The notes under the pieces were generated by a model that searched no databases, was not told where the DNA came from, and was given only the letters and a program-made list of their open reading frames with translations. This document shows, piece by piece, positions 40,637 to 47,355 of a DNA stretch of 64,000 nucleotides. Position 1 is the first letter of the stretch, and the number at the start of each line of letters is the position of its first letter. The DNA lies in assembly GCF_009363695.1 (NCBI RefSeq), contig NZ_CP045403.1, positions 600,001 to 664,000 of the forward strand, given 5' to 3'. Made by a program: the position numbers and the translations under genes. The DNA is from Bacillus sp. THAF10 (lineage in GTDB: Bacteria; Bacillota; Bacilli; Bacillales; Bacillaceae_I).

Positions 40637-41948
40637 AGTTTTTAATAACATCTTGTCCAATAATATCTTTAAAAAGAAAAGAAACAGGTATATTTTACTG
40701 GCATGTTTGGTTGTGGCGTACATCTTGTACTTTATTTTAAATGTGTCGGAACTGAATAAGATTTTTGTCAGTGAAGCAGAGACAACAATAGAAATGCGCA
40801 ATATCCTATTTTCCAGTCTCACCAATGTTATTGTGATCATTTCAGGTTTTATTTATCTTATTGTGACAATTTCTTTTACTATTACCGATAGAATGCAGTA
40901 TCAGCTGAAAATTCTGCCGTTTGAGAGAGGGAGTATCTGGCTTGGTAGTATACTCTTTAAATTGTTTTTGGGATATAGCTCATTTTTATTAATTTTTGCT
41001 ATCATTATCCCTTTAATGAAACTATTTCACTATTCACTATCCTTAAATTTATTAATTTTGGTGTATTGCCAGCTATTATTTTTTGTTAGCGTTTGCTTTT
41101 ATTACTTTGTGTTTACCTCTTTAAGTAGGGTTATGAGACTCACTTATTACAATGTGAGTAATATGTTATTAGTTGTATTTCTTTTCTTTTACTTTTTTAT
41201 TTTCAGATTTAAAATTGATTTGCATGTCCAATCTATTAACCTAGAAATTAATCATTTCTTTGTCTTCATCATGATTGGTCTGTTAATTGTTCTTACTGCC
41301 CTTTTAGCATGGGGCATTTATTTTCTTCAATCAAAGAATAGTGAAGAAATCTATTCCACTTCAGATTTTTTTTCCACACGGATTAGCATATCGATGAATA
41401 ATCTGACTCTATTACTGTTAGGGACATTTAGAAATAAACTTACGATGAGATTAGTTGGGATTGTAGCACTTTTTTTCACCTTATCCTTCATTGATACAAA
41501 GGACTTTACCGTTGCTGTCACGACACTTGTGTTTGTCTACCCAGTGATTGCATTTTCGGCTATTCGATATTATAGCACCACAGCATCTTATCGAAAAATG
41601 AATCCATTTTACGGACTTACTCCTGTTCTAGAGACAGCTATAACTACGATCGTAAGTTTGCTTATAAATCTTCCATTGCTAATCTTAGCGATAGGGCTTC
41701 AAGGGGATTATGAAAAAACTGCCTATTATGGTTTTATTATTTTTGAGGCAGCGCTTATTATGAGCATTATTTTTCCGAAAAATAAAAGCTCTGTTAATGA
41801 GTTTTCTGCATCCGTTCTCTGTGTCATCATAGCAGTTTCGTTATATCTCATTTCCAAGAGCTTATTAATATTCTTAAGCATATTATTGGTTCTTACTCTT
41901 ATAAAATATTATTTGATAAAAAGGAGTTTTTTAGATGAAGCTATCTAA
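40587..41948 (+). CDS. Large ABC permease of the peptide module
   Basis: 453 residues with about 12 membrane helices. Starting at ATG 40587 it overlaps the ATPase gene by 50 nt, which implies coupled translation; a start further in is possible because the ribosome site is poor. The basic segment NNIFKKKRNRYILL precedes the first helix. No extracytoplasmic domain of note. In length and pairing it resembles SkfF (about 450 residues) rather than the 230-residue ABC-2 permeases. Likely exports the adjacent peptide or gives immunity. Confidence 0.75.
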   Translation: MTKLTDSLTITKILLNEVFNNILSNNIFKKKRNRYILLACLVVAYILYFILNVSELNKIFVSEAETTIEMRNILFSSLTNVIVIISGFIYLIVTISFTITDRMQYQLKILPFERGSIWLGSILFKLFLGYSSFLLIFAIIIPLMKLFHYSLSLNLLILVYCQLLFFVSVCFYYFVFTSLSRVMRLTYYNVSNMLLVVFLFFYFFIFRFKIDLHVQSINLEINHFFVFIMIGLLIVLTALLAWGIYFLQSKNSEEIYSTSDFFSTRISISMNNLTLLLLGTFRNKLTMRLVGIVALFFTLSFIDTKDFTVAVTTLVFVYPVIAFSAIRYYSTTASYRKMNPFYGLTPVLETAITTIVSLLINLPLLILAIGLQGDYEKTAYYGFIIFEAALIMSIIFPKNKSSVNEFSASVLCVIIAVSLYLISKSLLIFLSILLVLTLIKYYLIKRSFLDEAI

Positions 41949-42207
41949 GTTTATCTTTCTTGGAACGATACTTTATCTTTTTCTATTTTTGTTTGATTAT
42001 TTTATTACTCTGTTTGCCATTGATGAAACGGGAGTCTATATGTCAAAACTAGGTTTGAAGATCGATATGATTATGAATGAGGAAGAGCTTTTTACGACAT
42101 TTTCTTTAACTCCACAAATCCTTGTGACATATGGAGTTTGGCTATTAATTATTTGCCTATGCTATTTTGGAATTAAAACATTTAGATCAAGAAGTGTATC
42201 TAATTAA
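41935..42207 (+). CDS. Small two-helix membrane protein of the module
   Basis: 90 residues, ATG at 41935 behind AAGGAG inside the end of the permease gene (14-nt overlap). Two membrane helices (about 6-28 and 62-82) enclose an outer loop FAIDETGVYMSKLGLKIDMI then MNEEELFTTF; the tail is basic (KTFRSRSVSN). It is an accessory or immunity subunit by position only. No family recognised. Confidence 0.65.
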   Translation: MKLSKFIFLGTILYLFLFLFDYFITLFAIDETGVYMSKLGLKIDMIMNEEELFTTFSLTPQILVTYGVWLLIICLCYFGIKTFRSRSVSN

Positions 42208-42213
42208 AAGGTA

Positions 42214-42642
42214 ATGGAAAATTTGATTGTTTTTTTAAAAGAGTTTTTGATTGTATATTTGATGGTATTTTGTGTAATGGTTGTGCACGAAGCGATTCAT
42301 CTCTTTTTTATAAAATTATTTAAGAAAAAGATAAAATCGATCAAAATAAATCTGTTAGGTGGAAAAATATCCTATGTAAATGACAAGAAGCATTTTGATA
42401 TATTAATCATATCCATTGCACCAAATATCATTCTTCCATTAATCGGCATTCTCTTATATCAACTTGATTTTGGTATTTACGGGACCATATTGGCATTTAT
42501 CTGTTTCCTCAATCTCGTTAATCTTCTCCCATTTACTGCAGACGGTTCCGCAGTCATATACGCTGTGATAAAAATGCTCCAAAAGAAGGGGATCTGGATT
42601 GATCATTTGAAGGTGAAAGAAAAGCAGGACCGAAGAATATAG
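42214..42642 (+). CDS. Site-2-protease-like (M50) membrane metalloprotease
   Basis: 142 residues, ATG at 42214 behind AAAAGG. Zinc motif H-E-x-x-H in VVHEAIHLFF (His25, Glu26, His29) within the first helix, and the second-half motif N-x2-P-x3-D-G in LVNLLPFTADGS (Asn103, Pro106, Asp110). This is the M50 core in compact form, as in YydH of the B. subtilis yyd locus. It could cut the small membrane peptide within the bilayer. It closes the gene block and is followed by the right 117-bp repeat. Confidence 0.8.
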   Translation: MENLIVFLKEFLIVYLMVFCVMVVHEAIHLFFIKLFKKKIKSIKINLLGGKISYVNDKKHFDILIISIAPNIILPLIGILLYQLDFGIYGTILAFICFLNLVNLLPFTADGSAVIYAVIKMLQKKGIWIDHLKVKEKQDRRI

Positions 42643-42658
42643 TGTTAGGCACAATCAG

Positions 42659-42775
42659 TGAAACAGGGGGACGGTTCTGCTGCCTCATCCGCTAAGTGGT
42701 GGAGAGCCGCAAAAACCGTCCTAGTAATATCCATTGTAAATATTTGGTGGGACGAGGGACCTGTCCCTCTGTCCC
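42659..42775. repeat. Right 117-bp direct repeat of the peptide/ABC module
   Basis: Same orientation and about 93% identity to 39291-39407. It contains a member of both palindromic sub-families (GGGGGACGG at 42665 and GGGACGAGGGACC at 42749). Confidence 0.85.
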
Positions 42776-42859
42776 CCGCTTCCTTTCAAATCTAAAATAT
42801 AATAAAATAGAGTAGTATTGGATTTGCTAGAAATGGGAGAAAGGGGATGGAGTTTAAGG

Positions 42860-43255
42860 ATGGGTAGATTAGTACATTTTGAGGTTCATGTAGATGATAT
42901 GGACCGCGCAAAGCAGTTTTATGGTGAGGTTTTTGGTTGGAAGTTTGAGGACTGGAGTGAGTTTGCTGGAACGCCGTATTTTGGCGCGGTGACTGGGGAT
43001 GAGTCGCAGCCAGGTGTAAATGGGGCGTTAATGCAGCGAAGAGGACCTCGTCCAGAAAGTGGCCAACCAATGAATGGGTACTCCTGCACGATGCAAGTAG
43101 AGGATTATGATGCAACTGAAAAGCGTATTCTTGAGCTTGGTGGAGTGGTAGCACTCCCGAAACACGCACTGCCTGGAATGGCGTGGCAGGGGTATTATCT
43201 AGATACCGAAGGCAATGTAATCGGTGTACATCAACCAGATGAGAATGCAAAATAA
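42860..43255 (+). CDS. VOC family protein (glyoxalase/bleomycin resistance fold)
   Basis: 131 residues. ATG at 42860 (MGRLVHFEVHVDDMDRAKQF) with GGGGATGGAG and AAGGA upstream; the frame is open to 42818. Two beta-alpha-beta-beta-beta modules: the first has VHFEVHVDDMDRAKQFYGEV with a metal-type His, the second NGYSCTMQVEDYDATEKRIL and ends YYLDTEGNVIGVHQPD. Common role: drug sequestration or a small metalloenzyme. Its place between ABC peptide modules could mean resistance, but that is guesswork. Confidence 0.85.
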   Translation: MGRLVHFEVHVDDMDRAKQFYGEVFGWKFEDWSEFAGTPYFGAVTGDESQPGVNGALMQRRGPRPESGQPMNGYSCTMQVEDYDATEKRILELGGVVALPKHALPGMAWQGYYLDTEGNVIGVHQPDENAK

Positions 43256-43269
43256 AAGAATAAAGTGAA

Positions 43270-43414
43270 ACAGGATGACGGTTTTTTGCATCTCCCCGCC
43301 AATGGACGGAGGAAGCAGGAACCGTTGTCCTGTTTTTTTTTTGAAGCGGAGGGACGGTGCTCTTGCCGCAGAATCAGGTATCCAAATGGTGTGGAGCCAG
43401 CAGAATCGTCCCCC
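43270..43414. repeat. Two adjacent dispersed palindromes, first a strong terminator
   Basis: The first (43270-43341): ACAGGATGACGGTT with AACCGTTGTCCTGT and then ten T, a terminator for the VOC gene. The second (43350-43414): GGGACGGTGCTCTTGCC with GGAGCCAGCAGAATCGTCCC. The remaining bases to 43525 hold the ribosome site of the next gene. Confidence 0.8.
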
Positions 43415-43525
43415 TTTCGCAAAAAAATTGCCAAATTTTGAAACGTTTTTAGGGGTAATTTCGTATAGTAGGTATCTAGAAAATTAAAAGCTAAAAGCTA
43501 TTACAAAAGTGAGGGGAAGAAGAGA

Positions 43526-44467
43526 ATGTCTCGTTATGCGTTAGAAGTGAAAGATTTGACGAAGAAGATTGGCAGCAAGACGATTGTCAATAAGGTAAGC
43601 TTTGAGGTGGAAAAGGGGGAGATCTTTGGCCTTCTTGGTCCCAATGGTGCCGGGAAAACAACGATTATTCGAATGATTGTAAGCTTGATTAATCGTACAG
43701 GTGGAAGTGTCATCGTCAATGGGCAAAATCTTGACGATTCCTTTAAAGCAACGATGAGTGAAATTGGGGCTATTGTAGAAAATCCAGAGTTCTATAAATA
43801 TATGTCTGGATATAAAAACATCAAGCATTACGCCAATATGGCCACGAAAAAAATAACAGAAGAACGAATTCAAGAAATGATCCAACTGGTTGGTCTTGAG
43901 GATGCAATAAAAAACAAAGTTAAAACCTATTCCTTAGGGATGCGTCAACGATTAGGTGTTGCTCAGGCACTGTTGCATGAACCGTCATTATTAATCTTGG
44001 ATGAGCCGACCAACGGGTTAGATCCACAAGGAATTCGCGAGTTCAGAGAATATTTACGCGTGCTTGCTAACAATGGAATTTCGGTCTTAGTGTCCTCGCA
44101 TCTACTGTCTGAGATGCAGCTAATGTGCGATCGATTTGCGATTATTGAAAAGGGCGAGCTCATTCATATCTCCAACATGAATGAATCGGTTGAAACAAAT
44201 GAAGAAGCGCCAAGAGAGTTTGTTTTTGAGGTAAGTGATGGAAAAGAAGCGATGGCACTACTTGAAAAGCATAACTTTGGGGAAAACGTGTTGAAAAACG
44301 AAGAAAACATCATCACGTTGACTATTGTAAGAGAAGCCGCAGCGGAGATTAATAAGCTTTTCGTCGAGAATAGCATTAACGTTTATGGTATTCACACGGT
44401 AAAAGCCACGCTTGAGGATCGTTTCTTAGAATTAACAAACAAGGAGAAAAAGGAGCAAATGGTATGA
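43526..44467 (+). CDS. ABC transporter ATPase (BcrA-like)
   Basis: 313 residues, ATG at 43526 behind GAGGGGAAGAAGAG. Walker A GPNGAGKTT, signature YSLGMRQRLG, Walker B LLILDEPTNGLDP, His switch VSSHLLSEM, then about 90 residues of C-terminal regulatory domain, as in BcrA/NatA drug and bacteriocin ATPases. Pairs with the following permease through an ATGA overlap. Likely confers immunity to a peptide antibiotic. Confidence 0.92.
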   Translation: MSRYALEVKDLTKKIGSKTIVNKVSFEVEKGEIFGLLGPNGAGKTTIIRMIVSLINRTGGSVIVNGQNLDDSFKATMSEIGAIVENPEFYKYMSGYKNIKHYANMATKKITEERIQEMIQLVGLEDAIKNKVKTYSLGMRQRLGVAQALLHEPSLLILDEPTNGLDPQGIREFREYLRVLANNGISVLVSSHLLSEMQLMCDRFAIIEKGELIHISNMNESVETNEEAPREFVFEVSDGKEAMALLEKHNFGENVLKNEENIITLTIVREAAAEINKLFVENSINVYGIHTVKATLEDRFLELTNKEKKEQMV

Positions 44468-45408
44468 TTGGATTAATCAGAAATGAATTAATGAAGATAT
44501 TTTCAAGGATTTCCAGTTGGGTCTACATAGCGGTCCTTGTGGTGGGTGTATTGGCAGGCGCGATCATCTATCAAAATGTGTATGATGAGCCAAATGAAAA
44601 TTTTCTAGCTGAAACAGAAGCCGAGATTGCACAGCTGAAAGGGCAATTGGAGGGAGCTGAAGAGGATGAAAAGGAATATATTCAAATCCAAATTGATGAA
44701 CAACAAAAATATGTGGATGCGGGTATTAATCCAACGGTAAAAACGAACTGGCACTATTTGAATGAAGTGGTGTATGGGTTAACATCGCTTGTCACTTTAT
44801 TTACGGTAATTGTTTGTAGTGCGAACGTGTCTGCTGAATTTTCAGATGGTACCATCAAGCAGTTGTTGATTCGTCCTCATAGACGTTGGAGTATTTTATT
44901 ATCAAAATATATTTCCGTTCTCTTGTATTCGTTTTTCATGCTATTTGTCCTCTTAGGCGCAGGATACTTATTCGGAATGCTCTTTATTGGAGCTGGGGAT
45001 TTTGACATGAAATCCTTTGTCTTTACATTTGAAGGACAAAAGGAAGTAGCCATTGGAAGTCAGTTTTTCAAAGGGATTCTCTTGTTTTTGCCGAGCTTGT
45101 TTATGATTATGACGATTTCGTTTGCGCTCTCCACTCTTTTTAAAAGTCAAGCGCTTGCAGTCGGAATTGGTATTGCGGTGCTATTTGGATCCACTGTGCT
45201 TGGAAGCGTAATCGTATTCTTGGCAGAAAAATTCACGTGGGTAAAGTTCCTTATCTTCCCACACTTAGACCTGTCCATTTACACCATACAAGACACGATT
45301 CTGCAAGATGTCACAATTTCCACGTCTCTAACCATCTTGCTCGTTTACTACATCATCTTTATGGTCCTGTCGTTTCTGTTCTTCCAGAAGCGGGATGTTA
45401 GTATATAA
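44464..45408 (+). CDS. ABC-2 permease (BcrB-like)
   Basis: 314 residues, ATG in a 4-nt overlap with the ATPase gene. The N-terminal helix is followed by an outer coiled-coil loop of about 90 residues (AEIAQLKGQLEGAEEDEKEY), then five helices and a short basic end QKRDVSI. The six-helix ABC-2 layout with a large loop between helices 1 and 2 fits bacitracin/lantibiotic exporters. Confidence 0.88.
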   Translation: MIGLIRNELMKIFSRISSWVYIAVLVVGVLAGAIIYQNVYDEPNENFLAETEAEIAQLKGQLEGAEEDEKEYIQIQIDEQQKYVDAGINPTVKTNWHYLNEVVYGLTSLVTLFTVIVCSANVSAEFSDGTIKQLLIRPHRRWSILLSKYISVLLYSFFMLFVLLGAGYLFGMLFIGAGDFDMKSFVFTFEGQKEVAIGSQFFKGILLFLPSLFMIMTISFALSTLFKSQALAVGIGIAVLFGSTVLGSVIVFLAEKFTWVKFLIFPHLDLSIYTIQDTILQDVTISTSLTILLVYYIIFMVLSFLFFQKRDVSI

Positions 45409-45425
45409 ATAAAGACAGAAGGGCA

Positions 45426-45482
45426 GGGGGCGGTTCTGCTGGTTCCATCGTTTAATATCGATGAACCGCAAGAACCGTCCCC
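45426..45482. repeat. Dispersed palindrome (well-preserved copy)
   Basis: GGGGGCGGTTCTGCTGGTTC at 45426 and the right arm GAACCGCAAGAACCGTCCCC ending at 45482, with ATCG/CGAT near the loop. It serves as a terminator after the permease gene. Confidence 0.8.
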
Positions 45483-45515
45483 TTTGTTCCCTTATTTTAA
45501 AAGGGGTTGTTTTAT

Positions 45516-46142
45516 TTGCAGTATACAAATCATCATATGAATCTCATGCAGTTTTTTGAAGGATATGTTCGCAATTATAGAAGGTTAAATTTACATGGCG
45601 GGCATAATAAATCGATGTTTACTCAGCGTGAGATAGATTATTTTGCAAAGCTTGGGGAATTGCTAGGTTTTGACTGTTTCGTAGAAGATTCCAAGTTTGA
45701 TAAAGGGAAAAACAGATCGCGACCAATGGATCTTTCGTGGTGGAAGTGGGACCAACGAATAGATAAAGAAAATTATCACTATTTATCCTTACATTTAGAA
45801 AGAGAAAGCTTATGGAAAAAGGACGAAGGTACGATTGAAAAGCTCTTTTCTGAAACCGAGGAAGGATATGTTCCTCATCATGTAATTGCAATTCAATTTG
45901 TGGAGTCCAAAGAACGTATACCTTACTTAAATCGTTTAGTGAGAGAGAAAAATGAGCAGCAACAATCTAATGTTTTGATGATTTATAGATTTCTAGACGA
46001 TGAAAATGGACTGGAAAACGTTTGGGCATATCATATTCAACCAAATAATGTCGAGTGTGTGAGAAAAGCAGTTTGCATGAAAGACCAGATGGATTATTGG
46101 TTGATGTGTTTTGAAGAGGAGAAAGTAGAGGTTTATAGTTAA
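45516..46142 (+). CDS. Hypothetical soluble protein
   Basis: 208 residues. The TTG at 45516 is chosen 9 nt after AAGGGG; a TTG at 45507 touches that site. Rich in aromatic and charged residues: MNLMQFFEGYVRNYRRLNLH, RPMDLSWWKWDQRIDKENYH, and a strand-rich second half (VLMIYRFLDDENGLENVWAY). No signal peptide or known motif. Isolated between two dispersed repeats. Confidence 0.65.
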   Translation: MQYTNHHMNLMQFFEGYVRNYRRLNLHGGHNKSMFTQREIDYFAKLGELLGFDCFVEDSKFDKGKNRSRPMDLSWWKWDQRIDKENYHYLSLHLERESLWKKDEGTIEKLFSETEEGYVPHHVIAIQFVESKERIPYLNRLVREKNEQQQSNVLMIYRFLDDENGLENVWAYHIQPNNVECVRKAVCMKDQMDYWLMCFEEEKVEVYS

Positions 46143-46191
46143 GGCTGTTTTCGCAAAACTTTGTTGCTACATCGTATAGTTAAGACACCAA

Positions 46192-46248
46192 GGGGACGAT
46201 TCTCTTGGTTCATTCGCTTGATGGCGATGAACCGCAAGAACCGTCCCC
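46192..46248. repeat. Dispersed palindrome (well-preserved copy)
   Basis: GGGGACGATTCTCTTGGTTC at 46192 and GAACCGCAAGAACCGTCCCC ending at 46248; the right arm is identical to that at 45426-45482. It lies between convergent genes. Confidence 0.8.
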
Positions 46249-46253
46249 TTGTC

Positions 46254-46721
46254 TTATTTTTCTCTAGCGTTTTGTGTGTCGCGGATGTTCTTTTGGATGG
46301 TGATGGCGGAAAAGATGCTTAGTACGAACGCCATCGCGTAGAAGCCTTTTTCGCTTAGGATGATACTGCCGGCATTGTATAGACCAATTGCCATGAGCGA
46401 GATAGCGATGATGAGTGCTAACCAGCTGATTCCATAGTAGAGTGCAGTTACTGCGATGCCTTCCTCTTTGTCACGTACTGCTTTTTGCAGAGACACAGCT
46501 GCATACAGACCGAATACTAATACAGCAAAATAATAGCCTTTTTCATTCAGCTCCATTTGTGCATTGAACAGTCCAATGAGATACGCGGATACCCCGACTG
46601 TAAATGCCGCCCAGCTAGCTCCTTTATAGGCCGCAGTAGGCTCTCCTTCTTTTCTTTCTTCCTTTAGCTTTATCTTTTTCTCGTCTGCATTTACTACTAG
46701 ACTTTCATTGCTATCAGGCAT
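46254..46721 (-). CDS. YiaA/YiaB two-helix family membrane protein
   Basis: 155 residues, start ATG 46721 behind AAAGGGGAGAG. The charged N-terminus (1-30) is followed by two copies of a two-helix unit: SWAAFTVGVSAYLIGLFNAQ with KGYYFAVLVFGLYAAVSLQK, and SWLALIIAISLMAIGLYNAG with KGFYAMAFVLSIFSAITIQK. The internal duplication and the EKG-Y/F turn are typical of the YiaA/B domain. Function unknown. Confidence 0.85.
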   Translation of the reverse strand: MPDSNESLVVNADEKKIKLKEERKEGEPTAAYKGASWAAFTVGVSAYLIGLFNAQMELNEKGYYFAVLVFGLYAAVSLQKAVRDKEEGIAVTALYYGISWLALIIAISLMAIGLYNAGSIILSEKGFYAMAFVLSIFSAITIQKNIRDTQNAREK

Positions 46722-46802
46722 TTAACTCTCCCCTTTGTTATATTTTTCCTATATCTCCACTATAATATGTTTACAAAATTTAGTATAGAAAAATTTTGAA
46801 AA

Positions 46803-46857
46803 TACGGTTCTGCTGGTTTATGGAGGTAGATAGTGTGGAACATCAAGAACCGTTCCC
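46803..46857. repeat. Dispersed palindrome (weaker copy)
   Basis: ACGGTTCTGCTGGTTTATGG with CATCAAGAACCGTTCCC; the outer G/C part of the left arm is lost. Confidence 0.6.
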
Positions 46858-46883
46858 TAGTTTCTCTGTTTCACCAATTTATG

Positions 46884-46963
46884 TTGATTTATGAAGATAT
46901 ATGAAATAATATGGAAGTAATTTAATAGAAAGCTAATTTATGGTTTTGCTGAAAGCGTTTGCT
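46884..46963 (+). promoter_or_regulatory. Promoter and cre box of the cobalamin operon
   Basis: TTGATT (46884-46889), 17-bp spacer, TAATAT (46907-46912). Downstream, TGAAAGCGTTTGCT (46950-46963) fits the cre consensus at every position and overlaps the first bases of the riboswitch. CcpA could therefore block elongation here. Confidence 0.6.
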
Positions 46964-47110
46964 TTTGGTAACTAAGAGGGAAGTTGGTGTAAGTCCAACG
47001 CGGTCCCGCCACTGTATTGCTGAGTACCCTATCATATCCACTGTTTTTTTAAAAAATGGGAAGGAGATAGGATGCGATGAAGCTAAGCCAGGAGACCTGC
47101 CATGAATTAC
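46961..47110 (+). promoter_or_regulatory. Cobalamin (B12) riboswitch
   Basis: Conserved blocks in order: TGCTTTTGGTAACTAAGAGG; the paired arm GTTGGTGTAAGTCCAAC; CGGTCCCGCCACTGT; and the B12 box AAGCCAGGAGACCTGCC (47085-47101). These are the hallmarks of the cobalamin aptamer. B12 binding should reduce expression of the operon that follows. Confidence 0.95.
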
Positions 47111-47204
47111 TCTAAAAATCTCACGGAGCATGGGATAGGAGATGGGCTGGCATTTTTACATAATTTTTTTTGTATGGGGAATTATTGATAAATGCGTTAT
47201 TAAG

Positions 47205-47242
47205 AACATCTTTCTTTCATTCTATGAGAAAGGTGTTTTTTG
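47205..47242 (+). terminator. Riboswitch-controlled terminator
   Basis: AACATCTTTCT (47205-47215) pairs with AGAAAGGTGTT (47227-47237), followed by T-rich bases. It lies 100 nt after the B12 box and before the first gene, so it is the likely expression platform. A further stem (ACCACCT/AGGTGGT) lies around 47254-47289. Confidence 0.75.
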
Positions 47243-47355
47243 TTTGTTCATCAACCACCTTTCACCGAGAACATTGAAGGTAGGTGGTAGTTAAAAATTA
47301 TTGTTTGTTGTCAGAAAGAGAGAATCATCAATTTGTCTAAAAGGGAGAATACAAA

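Noticed and set aside
39291..42775. Composite transposon
   Set aside because: The flanking 117-bp repeats carry no transposase gene, no terminal inverted repeats and no visible target duplication; recombination between repeats is the simpler view.
46922..47131. Minus-strand open frame of 69 codons over the leader
   Set aside because: It lies entirely on the cobalamin riboswitch and has no ribosome site.
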